Positions 39,945 to 51,192 of a DNA stretch of 64,000 nt are shown one piece after another (the first letter of the stretch is position 1; each line of letters starts with the position of its first letter). The translations under genes and the position numbers were made by a program. The stretch comes from Phascolomyces articulosus (Eukaryota > Mucoromycota > Mucoromycetes > Mucorales > Lichtheimiaceae), in the NCBI GenBank assembly GCA_025677815.1, contig JAIXMP010000013.1, forward strand, positions 434,001-498,000, in the 5' to 3' direction. The notes under the pieces were generated by a model. It searched no databases and was not told the DNA's origin. It was given only the letters and a program-made list of their open reading frames with translations.

Positions 39945-42900
39945 ATGACACACGAAGCTCGTATCAATACTGTTGTTGAAAGCCTTACAAAGGCCCCACG
40001 TAATATTAACTTGGCTGAAGGTGGCGGTAAGGCAAAGACCATTACTGAAGTCTTTGGTAGCAATGTCTTCACATTGAAGGAAATGTCGCGTACATTACCA
40101 AAGCCCATCTTTAAGGTAACTCACAATATACCTTCTGAAGAACAATAAAATTATAAATATATTTTTGGAAAGAAGCACAGTGATATGGAAAGGAATAGAA
40201 GATAATGGAGAGAATAAGATAGGGAAAATATACAGGGTGAATATGGAGTGTAATAGAAATACTGATCAGTATATTATTTATGATGATGATCATCTATCTA
40301 TAATAGAGTTTCATGAAGCAGCTCCGTGGTAATCAAACTTTGGACAAGGTTACTGCTGACGCCATTGCTCATGCTGTCAAAGTTTGGGCTATTGACCGTG
40401 GTGCTAGTCATTTCACTCACTGGTTCCAACCTATGACTGATTCTACTGCAGAAAAGCATGACTCATTTTTGACCTTGAAATCCAGCTTCTATAATGGTTT
40501 TGAAGAGGTTTGTGTTCATCATTCAATTATATAAATTTATCCAAAAACAATGAAATTATAGGAGGAAGTTTAAAAAATTGATTATTTTGATTATTATTTT
40601 GACAGGTTACTGCACTCGAAACATTCTCGGGTTCTCAACTCTTACAATCAGAACCAGATGCTTCATCTTTCCCCTCTGGTGGTATGCGTACTACCTTTGA
40701 AGCTCGCGGTTACACCGTGTGGGATACCAAGAGGTAAAGAATTGAATAGAGAAAATGGATTAGTGTGAAAGGGAGAGATGAAACGAAAGAAAGCGAGAGC
40801 GAGAGAGAGCGGGGTATGAGTTTGCCCACGGACAACACACATACACAGGCCATCTTCCCTTTCTATTCTTTCGAACATCATCATCATCATCATCACACAA
40901 CCACCCCCTTTCCCTCTACGCACCCCCTAAAAATAGCGCTGACTTTTATGTGTTATAAATCTCAGCCCAATGTTTATCCAAGAAGGTCCTCATGGCACCG
41001 CCATCTTATATATCCCTTCGGTCTTTATCTCTTATAATGGTGAAGCATTGGATGAAAAGAGTGTTTTATTGAGATCTTCTGAAGTCTTGAACAAGGTTGC
41101 TTTGGAAATTTTATCCATGATTGATGAAGTTGATGAAGGTAATATTCAAAAAAAAGGCGGGGCACTAGTAATAAAATATACATATTTGGGGGGTGGGGGA
41201 AAGGATAATAAAAATAATAGGAGAATGGATTCAATGACTCACATAATTTAAAACAACAAATTATTTTACAGATCACCCACGCGCCAAAAATGTTTTCACA
41301 ACCCTCGGTACTGAACAAGAATATTTCTTGATCGATCGTGGTTTATATACTTTACGTCCTGATTTGAAGATTACTGGTCGTACTTTACTTGGTGGTTTAC
41401 CTCCCCGTCATCAACAGCTTGAAGATCATTATTTCGGTAAAATCCCTACCCGTGTTTTGGCCGCCATCAGTGAATGCGAACATGAACTTGCCAAACTTGG
41501 TGTTCCTATCAAGACTCGCCACAATGAAGTTGCCCCTGCCCAATTCGAAGTTGCTCCCATCTTTGAAGAAGCTATGCAAGCTGTCGATCACAACTTATTG
41601 ACTATGGATGTTCTTCATCGTGTTGCCCATCGTCACAAGTTGAAAGTTCTTTTCCATGAAAAGCCTTTCCGTGGTGTTAACGGTTCTGGTAAGCATTGTA
41701 ACTGGAGTATGTCTACCGATCAAGGTGATAACCTTTTGGATCCCTCTGCCAAGCCCGAAAACAACTTGCGTTTCTTGCTCTTCTTGGTTGCTACCTTGAA
41801 GGCTGTTCTTGATCACGGTGATTTGTTGCGTGCCGGTATTGCCTCTGCATCCAATGATCATCGTCTTGGTGCTCATGAAGCTCCCCCAGGTATCATTTCC
41901 GTCTTCTTGGGTAGTCAATTGAACGAAGTTCTCAACTCGATCGAAGAAAACCGACCTGTCAACTATGGCGCTACAGGCACTCAAATGCAAAATGTCCGTG
42001 TCAAGGGTACTGTCCTTGATCTCAAGGTCGCCACACTTCCTAGCATTGCTCGTGATTTGACTGATCGCAACCGTACCTCACCATTTGCATTCACTGGTAA
42101 CAAGTTTGAATTCCGTGCTGTTGGTTCCAAACAATCCACTTCTTTCCCTGTCACTCTTCTCAACTCTGCCGTTGCCTCTTCATTAACTGAAATGAAGGCT
42201 GCCTTGCGTAAGCAAATGGGTGATAAGAAGATTGCCTCTCGCGAAGATCAATTGGCCGTTATCCGCGAATATATTATCAAGACCAAGTCTATTCGTTTCG
42301 AAGGTGATAACTACACTGATGAATGGGTTGTTGAAGCTGCCAAGCGTGGTTTACCCAACATTGTAAAGAGTCCCGATGCTTTCAAGTGTCTTCTCAGAAA
42401 GGAAAACGCAGAAATGTTGCGTCAAACTGGTGTCTTCTCTGATGCTGAATTGACGTCGCGTTATCATATTTTGATGGAGAAATATGCCAAGGATGTCATG
42501 ATTGAAGCACAAACCTTGCTTACCATGGTGGTTCAACATGTCTTGCCTTCTGCTTACACTTATCGTGGTGAATTAGCTGATACTGCTTCCAAGATTGTTG
42601 CCATTGGTTTGGATGCTACCGCCGAATCTCGCGTTCTTAAGGAATTATCCCCCGTTGTCGCAAGTCTTCAAGACCGTGTTCAGGAATTGGAGAACTTGAC
42701 CAATGATTGGACTACTATTGAGGATGTGAGTGAATTGGCTGTCTATGCTAGTGATAAGGTTATTCCTGCCATGGAAGCCGTTCGTGAACTCGCAGATTCC
42801 CTCGAAAGAACCGTTGCTGATAAGCTCTGGTAAATTTTCTTCTCATTTTTTTTATTATGGGATATGGTTGTGAGAGTTAAAATGAGTGTATACATTATGG

Positions 42901-42983
42901 AGTGAATATTTGCTAATCTTTTCTTTCTTTTTTTTCCAAATAGGTCGTTCCCCAAGTACACCGAACTTTTCTTGAACATTTAA
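39945..42983 (+). CDS. glnN: Type III glutamine synthetase (GSIII / GlnN)
   Basis: Six exons (39945-40115, 40307-40507, 40606-40733, 40966-41138, 41272-42829, 42944-42983) give 756 residues, the large GSIII size (GSII is about 350-360). The catalytic domain contains [65 protein letters not shown] and [12 protein letters not shown], with the metal-binding Glu/His set. A C-terminal helical region includes [10 protein letters not shown] and [14 protein letters not shown]. It condenses glutamate and ammonia with ATP hydrolysis, in the cytosol as judged by the lack of a targeting peptide. The donor GTTTGT after exon 2 is weaker than usual. C-ending codon bias suggests high expression. It is transcribed divergently from THI4. 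An upstream in-frame extension without promoter logic was not used as start. Confidence 0.93.
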
Positions 42984-44006
42984 ATTCCATCATCATCATC
43001 ATACAATCCCCCACTTATCCATTCCATCTTCTTTTTTTCATCCATAAAATAAATGATTTGTAGTATTTTTCTTTTTTTGTTGTGAATTTTTTATTTGTTT
43101 TATTTGCATATGATTTACAAATGGATAATGGATGATTTTACGGGAAAGATGGGTCATAGTGTTTATAATACTACTCGAAACAGGAATTATTAAACAGGAT
43201 GATTTGACAATAAAGTACAAAAAGATACCCTCCCAAAAGAAATCAGTTGGAAGATCTTTATCCCTGATTTGGGAACTAAGTCGGGAACGGTCGGAGGAAA
43301 TTAAATTCCCATTTTGTTGTGAGATCTTTTATGCATCTTTTATTTTGGTTTCACTTCCAAAAAAGCCAATAAACACCATCGGGTATGTTCGTGACAACAA
43401 ATGAGAAACTTGAATTTCACACAATCATCTTGAAAGCACCAGACGATGAATTCTTTTCTTCTTTCATCATCATGACAACTTTTTTTTTCGTTCAAAAATG
43501 AAACAAAAAGCAATGGCGTGAGAACTGCAATACCATAATGGTCATGGTCACATAAATTAATGATATTCAAAAGGCTACTTTCTTATTGCTTCCATTTATA
43601 ATGTTGTAGCTTCATGTCCCAAAGATAATAGGCTTCCAGACTAAAATTTCTCAACATTTATTAGTGGCTGAGGAGATAAAATCTCATTGGAAAGTAGTCT
43701 TTGCATGAATTATCACCGATGCTCATCCATCAATCACTGACATAAAGTAGTATGATAGATCGGTATAGTCAATTACAATGGGCTTGGATCATATGAAGAG
43801 CCTTATTTAGTATATAACGTGACATTTACAGAATTCATTTTTTTATTTTTCTGTGTGATTATTTAAAAATAAAAGTGGTCCTTTGACATCTGAATCAAGT
43901 GTACTTGCAATTAAAGTAACACGGATACATATATTAGATATTCTCTCAAGCCATTCACTGTAGTTGTTATGCTATTTATGTAGTAGATATTATTATTAAC
44001 CATTAA
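42984..44006. other. Intergenic region
   Basis: This stretch lacks a supported gene. Early sequence is the 3' flank of the glutamine synthetase gene (CATCAT repeats and poly-T). A 90-codon open stretch at 43132-43404 and one at 43340-43570 on the other strand overlap each other and carry no motif I know. Confidence 0.45.
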
Positions 44007-44327
44007 CTCCATTATATCATTCTTAAATTTTGTAAATTTTCAAAACAGTTTCCATGCAGAACTATTGTTATTGCCGCACCTGTACATAATCAAGTTTGTG
44101 ATCTTCGAAGCCTACTCTATTTTATTAGAGTTTGGACGTCACTTGCTCGAAATGAAGTAATAGATCACAGCAAGATCCCAAGTGATTGGACTCGCAATCC
44201 TTCTCGGTTTTTTCCTTTTCATAATGAAAAACCTTCCGTTCCTTCTGGATGGGTAGTACATTCAACGCCTGCTCCCATTGAAAAGGTTCTGGAATATGCA
44301 TTTATCCCGGTTAAAGATACAGTATGA
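44007..44327 (+). other. ATG-less open frame, possible exon or gene relic
   Basis: A frame of 106 codons is open from 44007 to TGA 44325-44327. It has no usable ATG start but reads like protein, for example CRTIVIAAPVHNQVCDLRSL, then NPSRFFPFHNEKPSVPSGWV, ending IPVKDTV. A plausible acceptor (CAAAACAG) precedes codon CAG/TTT at 44046-44048, so it may be the last exon of a lost gene. It lies at the edge of the mobile-element remnants. I do not recognise the family. Confidence 0.35.
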
Positions 44328-44689
44328 TGGAGTATTACCAAGAATTCTCTAGAATAATCTAGTGAATAACATCATTACGTTAGATGGACAAAACATGTAA
44401 CTATGAGCAAATTTGAACAATAAAAAGATTCTCAACTATATTTTTATCCATCCCTTTAATTATTACAATCGATTTATTATCATTTCATCTCAATCTGTAC
44501 GCTATTTATTTCGATCCTTTTAATTCTTCTTTTACTTCTTTAAACTCTCGTTATTCATTCTTGAATAATAAAACGGAACTTTCTTAGCCTTGCTACTACA
44601 GGATTTTTCCTAATGATTGGCGGGGGGATATTTTTTCATTTTGGCGTTGGGGGGGGGTCTTTTGATTGGCAGTGTGATTTTTGTGATTG

Positions 44690-45352
44690 GCAGGAGGCGA
44701 AAATTATGATGGCAAAATTACAAAATTCATATGGCGGTTGAGAACTGCCTTCTTTAAAATAACCACACCTTCACCAGTGATTGCTCCCAAGATCGTCATG
44801 TTAACGCCACGGGACCTAGAAACCAGTCCCTTGGCTGAAGTACCTCGACGCGAGCGACCAAAGTTACGTTTGATGTGGATGTTGAAGACACATTTGTAGT
44901 AGTCAATGCCACTGGTTTAGAATGCATGCGCCCGATTCATACGGGAGGCGATCGTTTCGTCAGAGTTGCGATATTGGACATCCGTTCCAGCTTTTTCATT
45001 GTAAGCCCACATTTGTTGACAAGATTCTTTTGGAGGCCACTTTGGGTGATGCTGATACCAAATCGATCAACAAGTGATTTTTGTGCTTCTTTGAGGGTTG
45101 CGTCTGACTTGGTATCATAATACGATTGGAGGAATGCGGTATGTTCGGGTCTAAAGGTTGGTGGAGGACCAGGAGACTTGCCCATAGTACTCGGGAGGTA
45201 TGGTTCGCCGTTAACACATCGTTTCCAATATCGTTGTGCAGTTCATTCTGGGATCAAAAGATCGCGTCCAGCCTCTGCAGCGTTTAGGTGATGTTTTGAA
45301 TTCTGTCGATCAATCGGATTATTTCTGGATCTTGATACTTCCGATGAGTTTC
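44690..45352 (-). pseudogene. Broken Tc1/mariner-type transposase
   Basis: Read on the minus strand, fragments in three frames follow the order of a Tc1/mariner (DDE) transposase. An HTH start PEIIRLIDRIQNIT (about 45.32 kb) is followed, after a frameshift, by NAAEAGRDLLIPE and an in-frame TGA. Then come RYWKRCVNGEPYLPS and the open block FRPEHTAFLQSYYDTKSDAT to VNKCGLTMKKLE (45.15-44.97 kb). A second frameshift leads to KCVFNIHIKRNFGRSRRGTS and GVNMTILGAITGEGV (44.87-44.74 kb). In family members the Cys-Val-Phe is followed by an IDE-type motif with the first catalytic Asp; here it appears deleted, and the C-terminal DDE part after 44.69 kb is missing. The copy cannot be active. Terminal repeats were not identified with confidence. 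Confidence 0.7.
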
Positions 45353-45909
45353 TATAGGATTTAAGAATTTAATATTAAATATCAAAATCAATTGAAATTT
45401 TAATGATAATAGGATCAAGGGTTTGCAGGTATTGGAAATAGAGATTTGCTAATAGTGAATAAGTACTTTTTGGAGCAATGATTTCTTTTGGAGGATTTTG
45501 CGAGGCCTTGATAGTTGGGACAAAATACAACCATCTTCTAGCCAATCGACATAACTCACCTATCATTATATTATTATTCTCTTCTGTTGGTGTTCGACTT
45601 GACTGGAAAAGTCAATGGCTTTATTCGGCATTATTGGATATGGACAAAGATGAAGTCACCAATAAATCATGACACTACAAGACTTACAGCTGGAGATGAC
45701 AAATTGTTAACTAAAACAAGTATGTGAACATCTAATAGTAGGCATCCTGTTGAGATAATAAAATATGATGATTTATATCATTTTCTCTTGTTTTAGCGTA
45801 CTATTATAATCTTTTTTTATTTCTTTGTTATGTAATAACATTAAGGTATGGTTTTTGATGTGTTGGGATATATTTTTGAAAATTTAAGCTAAAAATTCTC
45901 TGGATCTAG
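45353..45909. other. Non-coding stretch within the element remnants
   Basis: Short overlapping ORFs occur on both strands (45375-45566 minus, 45478-45672 plus) without recognisable motifs. The remainder is AT-rich. It may be further decayed element sequence upstream of the transposase. Confidence 0.35.
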
Positions 45910-45930
45910 TTCAAGGATCAAAGGATGGGA
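45910..45930 (+). repeat. Isolated copy of the 21-bp repeat
   Basis: The sequence TTCAAGGATCAAAGGATGGG begins near 45910 and matches the unit of the tandem array at 46314-46395. It lies some 380 bp upstream of that array, on the other side of the LTR-like segment. Confidence 0.7.
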
Positions 45931-45975
45931 TTTGTAATATTGCAGGTCCAACATTGTATACTTTCAATCGGGTTC

Positions 45976-46207
45976 TGTTGGACAATGTGGTGAGGAAGCG
46001 CGAGGTTTGAGTAACAATAGATAGGGATAGAGAAAGGTATTAACCGTAATATATGACGATAAAACGATATGGGATCTTGGTCTACAAGATCCCTCTTTTT
46101 ATATACGTTGAAATAGAAGGGGTTAATCTAACGTCTATACTAAATACAATGATCTACACTAATAACTAGAATATCTAATATTTCTTATATTTCTATTTAC
46201 ACCATGC
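45976..46207 (+). mobile_element. LTR-like segment (candidate solo LTR)
   Basis: The segment opens with TGTTGG, typical of copia-type LTRs. It carries a perfect hairpin (GGATCTTG/CAAGATCC, about 46075-46095) just before a TATA-like CTTTTTATATACG, and ends with pyrimidine-rich sequence. A GGTTC pentamer flanks it on both sides (45971-45975, 46208-46212), as a 5-bp target duplication would. However, the 3' end is ATGC rather than the expected ACA, so the boundary or the identification may be wrong. Confidence 0.3.
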
Positions 46208-46313
46208 GGTTCAGTTATCCGTTCATCCACGACATCGTATATTTATCGTATCCGCGGATATGTTGATCCTTGACCGCATGGGTTACATCGTCGTAATGGT
46301 ATGCACCATTACA

Positions 46314-46395
46314 GGATTCAAGGATCAAAGGATGGGATTCAAGGATCAAAGGATGGGATTCAAGGATCAAATGACCTGGGATTCAAGGATTGACT
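46314..46395 (+). repeat. 21-bp tandem repeat array, about 4 units
   Basis: Units of GATTCAAGGATCAAAGGATGG repeat twice exactly. A third diverges to CAAATGACCTGG and a fourth breaks off after CAAGGATT. It lies immediately upstream of the frameshifted repeat-family gene. Confidence 0.85.
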
Positions 46396-46514
46396 CTTGG
46401 AAATAATTAAACTTCCACTCATCCTTTGTTCATCCTAGAAAATTAAATATTCCATGGTAGGACTGCGCATCGTGAAATAGGAACTGTCATTTGGTTAACT
46501 GATCACTGATTTTA

Positions 46515-47352
46515 TTGTTAGCGGGGAAAGTATTAATCCTATTAGCACAACGGAAAAAAGCGAGCTGTACGATGCTGATAAAATTCGCGCATTCAAGATT
46601 GACTTGCGGTTTGTATTTGATACTGAAAAGGATGAATATTATGTTGGTGCTGGGGAATTATCGAGGGAACCAGCAGCACCAAAACTTTTTCATGATCTGG
46701 GAAAACCCTTACGTGAAGGGAAGGACGTTCTTGATGGTATTCTGGGTTGTACATTGGAGGATGCTACGGCAGAGAGCGAGTGGCTGGATCATTCAGATTT
46801 GTGATCTTCAAGGTCAAATCTCGTCACTGCATTTAATACAAAAGGGACTTTATGTTGCGATACCCCAATACAAGTTTGGATTTCCTACAAGTATATCTGG
46901 TTTGGAATCTCTAATGAATACATTTATTGCTTTGAAGACATTTGTTGTAAATATTTCTATAATACACTACAAAATAAATATGACTGGATATGTATGTACT
47001 CATTTATTGTTTGCTATTATTATAGACACAGATGGGAGGACATGCCAATAATATCAGGGTTGCAATCGACGAGTTGGAAAACAGACGACGATCAAGAGGT
47101 AAACAGTTTGGTCGACCTAAATCCCCCTTGCTAGGCAACTCCAAAACAGAGTGGGAGAGACCGACATGGTACTCACCTGTACGTGGTGATCAAAGCAAAT
47201 CAAGGATTCCTTTATATTTATTTGGTAACATAAAAGATGTTGATGACTTTGCGAGTCCTGGAAAACCAGAAAATGATCGAAGCAAAGGAGAGGCACCAGT
47301 AGCTGCCGAAACTGACGAATATGGCTTTATAATGACGGCGAAAACTGGATAA
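46515..47352 (+). pseudogene. Frameshifted gene of a repetitive Mucorales protein family
   Basis: One frame reads KIRAFKIDLRFVFDTEKDEY and then GAGELSREPAAPKLFHDLGK to DATAESEWLDHSDL before a stop at 46801. The adjacent frame resumes the same protein with SGWIIQICDLQGQISSLHL and GLYVAIPQYKFGFPT, so a single frameshift lies near 46775-46790. A good intron (GTAAAT near 46948 to TTATAG at 47026) then joins to TQMGGHANNIRVAIDELENR and a basic RRRSRGKQFGRPKS tail, ending at 47352. Similar proteins with a RFVFD...GAGE...REGKDVLDG core are, to my memory, repeated in Mucorales genomes near transposons. No function is known. Confidence 0.55.
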
Positions 47353-48183
47353 ACGTCTATACTAGTGAATCATATCAAAAGCATCCGCTTAAAGAGTCAG
47401 AAATTTAAATATATCCCAAGACAATTACAAAATTGTGTAAAAGATTCACTACGATAAAAACATAATAATAATGAAGATAGCATAAAAATGAAAATTGACA
47501 ATGATTTATAAATATAAAACTATAATTTTCAGCTAATGCTACATAGCTTTTATATATATATAATAATTTTCACCACAAAGTACCGCAAGGGAGCGACCAC
47601 ATGCCTATTATAGGCGCAGATCAATTCAGTCTTCCACAATAATAAATATAAATTTTAATCTATATACATATTGTGTCATATGCAGTAATAAACTGGTGTG
47701 AAAAAATATAATTGACCACACACAACCCGTACATCTCTGTTGTATAAAATGTAAACTAAAAAGATAGAGAGTAACGTATAGCAACCCATTCACACAGGTT
47801 TATGTCATTCACATCATTTTATATAATTTTTTGAGAGTAGCGACTAGGATAAGCATTTAATTTTTTTTAATGTGAATCATAATGATATGTAAGCAGGGAC
47901 GACAATGACTTTAATCGATGATAATGATCCATCATGTTCTTGATAATATGGGTTATCACCAGTATACAACCTGATTTTTCCATATTATACATTGCACTAA
48001 ATAATGACGGATCATCGTCGTTGCATTATGTGATTAAATGACATAATTAGATAGTATATAAAGTTTAGACATGCATAAAGAATAAAGCACATGGAAAAAA
48101 AGAACAAGCCAATACAATATTTCCTCCCCTTTCCCCTTCTTTCCAGAAAATCAAGTTTTGTTTCTATATACCACCGTGCAGTA
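47353..48183. other. Intergenic region
   Basis: AT-rich, with no coding signal. A TATA-like GTATATAAAG lies near 48053-48064 on the plus strand and a pyrimidine tract at 48121-48145, so an unannotated short plus-strand transcript is possible, but no ORF follows. Confidence 0.45.
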
Positions 48184-48366
48184 TCACCAAAATTTTTCTG
48201 GATGCCCGAGAATACGTTTTTGTTGACTTAATCTTGTTTTTTTAAGGAGTATCCTACAAGATAAAAGTAGCAACGGAACATGGAGGATAAGAAAGATAGA
48301 ATGAATGTGGATGCGTAGATATTGGGGTGATATATACATGTCATCGTCATACCTTATATTCTCCAT
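48184..48366 (-). CDS. Possible 27-residue spliced micro-ORF
   Basis: ATG at 48366-48364 opens MENI; a GTATGA donor follows codon ATA-AG (48353) and a TTGTAG acceptor lies at 48256-48254. Exon 2 (48253-48184) continues in frame to give MENIRILLKKTRLSQQKRIL plus GHPEKFW and TGA. The intron is 99 nt with good consensus ends. The peptide is strongly basic. I do not recognise it, and a frame this short can arise by chance. Confidence 0.25.
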   Translation of the reverse strand: MENIRYDDDMYISPQYLRIHIHSIFLILHVPLLLLSCRILLKKTRLSQQKRILGHPEKFW

Positions 48367-49198
48367 ATTTGTAGTGCGTCAATAAACATTTCTTGATGTA
48401 CGTGCACGTATATATATTTAATACACTACAGCGAATATATAATATAGGTATCATATCATAAATGATGCAATTTGCAAGGTAAACATATGCTTGCTTTTTT
48501 AATCGACCAATATATATACTAATTCACACATTTTTGTTTCAGTATGTATAACAAGTACACTGTGAATCAAATAATATTAGAAATACAAGAAGTGTATATA
48601 TTACTGCACGTCACAATTGGAATAACACTGTGCAATACAATCACAGCAATATCATCATCATCCAATCAATTTGAGTAAAAAAGCTGCATGAGAGCAATTC
48701 CCAGCCTACTATGGAGTAGGATACGTAATGTTTCAATGGAATCCAAAGTGATATTCTATTAAATGCGAGTGCTGGTGTTGTACAATTATTAAGGAGGGTG
48801 TTTGGAATGTATATGTATATGTATATATATGGTGATGGTGGGGGGTATAAATGTATAATAATAATAATGATATTATTCATGGGGATGACGATGCTGATGA
48901 TGATATGACTCTCCCTCTTTTGATAGGTTGTTGGGGATAAAGAATGAAAGAAAGAGAGAGAGAGATAGAGAGCAGGTAGGAGTATGGAAAAGAGAAGGAG
49001 AGAGAGATAATAGGAATGCGGGAAAGAATAATAAAGTTATTTTTTGAGATGATGGGAATTTTGCCATATGACGCTATTTTTCTCTTTTGAAGTTTGGGGG
49101 CATTAAATAAAACAAATAAGATAGATGGATAGGATGTTCGGAACAGGATGCCGGGTTGGATTAGAATGAAAGAAAGACAAAGAGATGGGATATTCGTT
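48367..49198. other. Intergenic region downstream of the BRAP2-type gene
   Basis: No gene seen. It contains a (TA)n/GTATAT tract near 48808-48831 and a GA-rich patch (48940-49010), probably the 3' flank of the BRAP2-type gene. Confidence 0.45.
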
Positions 49199-51192
49199 TT
49201 ACCGCTTTGCACCCCTTTTAGCTTTACGACCCGTTGAAGAGGAGGATGACCTTGTACCAACACTGCCACCTCCCAATTCTGGATGTTCCTGAACCTTTTC
49301 ACGTGCCTCTAAAAAGAACTTGAGATCACGCACTTGATCACCCAGTTCCTTGACCATTTTTTGTTTTTGTTCAATGGATTCTTGTAATGTTTCATTTTCT
49401 TTGAATAAAGTATTGGTGTTCTAATATATATATGAGATGAATGAGATTGCATAATTGAAAAAAAAAATGAGCGGAGGAGGAAAACATACCTCTTTTTCAA
49501 TAGCCAGCTGACGACGTGAATTTTCATATTGATCTTTATATTTTTGTAATGATTGATCCACACGCTCTTTACGTTGCTGTCCATCCTTGAACGTTGTTTT
49601 AAGATCTTGACATTGAATCATTGTTTGTTCTTTATCTAAATGGATCGCTTGTAACTCTTTTGTTAATCCTTTGACTTGAGCTGTCAAGGCGGAGAGTTGA
49701 CAAGTAGCATCATCCAAAAAGTCTTCATAATAGATTCGTTGCGAATCTAATTGAGATGTCATTAAATAACTATATTCCAATGACATGGCATCCAATTTTT
49801 CCTATGTTTTTTTTTTTACACACATGCGCATAGAATAAAAGTGAGTTGTTGAATCAAACTAAAAAAACCCCCAGTAAATCAAAAATCTTACTTGAGAGGC
49901 ACCTGGTGAGATTCTAGGAGTGGTCCCTGAAGGTGCTTCATCCGAATCATCACCACCAGTACTCGGTAATTCCACCAATTTACCATCCACCATATTTTGA
50001 ATCAATCGGTGAACATAGCCATTACTTGCAAAATCCCATACCCGTTGTGTTTCAATCTCTAAAGCATAAGGATGGTTGCTATGATTGGAATGTTCCATGG
50101 CATGAGCGGATTGTTCACATCCAATATGACCACAGATCAAACAAATCCATAAATTTTCCGTCGATCCACAGAGTGAACATTCATTGGCTTCGTGATAAGA
50201 CCATTGTTTATGTTGCTGTTCCTGTGAATCTTGTTGTTGTTGATGATGATGGTGATGATGAGAGGAGGCTTCTTGTAATTGTTGTTGAAACTGTTGTTGT
50301 GGATCGTCCTGGAGACCTTCTTCATTACCAGTATTCCCATTGATAGGTTTTTGTGAATAACGACATACAGGACAACTTCCATCTCCCCATTTCGAAAGAC
50401 AATAACAATGGAATGTATGTTGACATAAAATGGTTAATAATCCAGTCACTTTTTCATCCATTCGTTCCAAACAAACAGAACAAATAGGTGTATCATCATC
50501 GGCTCGACGGATCGTGGTATCATTGACAAAGGGAAATGTATAAGGAGGCATAAGAACTGAATTCATTTCGACGGATTGGATATACATAACGCGACATGTT
50601 TCTGACTAGTGTAATAAAACATTGTTGAGTGGCATAAGAGAAAATATATATACATTGACCTTGTCATTTTATGATATAACAAATAATTACCCACCTCCAT
50701 AGAACTAAATCGTCGATTATTGTATTGACTATAATAATCGTGTGCTGCTTTTGGATCACGAAATTTCATCAAGACCATATATTTATCAGGATCTGTTTCT
50801 CTAATAACAAGTTGATAAAAGTTAACTATCCAATTGGAGTAATACACAGATGGATGGTGATGTTTCATTTACCTGATAATTCTATAATGACTGACAAATG
50901 AATCCACAGGTTCAACAAAGCTTAAGAAATCCGGTACTGTCATATAAGAAGGGATGTCTAAACTGCATACAATAGTATTACTACTATTATTATTATTATT
51001 ATTGGTTGTTGTGGTTGACGTCGCGTTGGTTGTTTCAGAAGTATCTTTTTGTTCCTTATTTTCTTGTTGAACAGTATCATTGCCTCGATATAAATGTAAA
51101 ATCCCATGATCAGGTTGATTGGCAAGTGGTACCACTAATCCAACAAGATCAAGACTAATTTTACCATGGGATCGATAGTGTGCTGTTGTCAT
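49199..51192 (-). CDS. BRAP2/ETP1-type RING E3 ubiquitin ligase
   Basis: Five or more exons. The start is taken at 51192 (MTTAHYRSHGKISLDLVGLV); the frame is open upstream to 51309 but the extension is low-complexity. Domains in order are an RRM-like BRAP2 domain (VPDFLSFVEPVDSFVSHYRI ... YMVLMKFRDPKAA), a RING finger (CSVCLERM ... CQHTFHCYCLSKW ... CPVC) and a ZnF-UBP (CSLCGSTENLWICLICGHIGC ... HPYALEIETQRVWDF). Then comes a long C-terminal coiled coil (YEDFLDDATCQLSALTAQ onwards) and a basic tail ending GRKAKRGAKR. This is the full architecture of human BRAP and yeast Etp1, a cytoplasmic E3 linked to Ras/MAPK signalling or ethanol tolerance. A Gln/His-rich insert separates RING and UBP. A phase-0 junction at the RRM/RING linker restores FSSME-SETCRVMYIQ. 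Confidence 0.92.

Noticed and set aside
46314..46395. CRISPR array
   Set aside because: The 21-bp units are head-to-tail without spacers, and the genome is eukaryotic.
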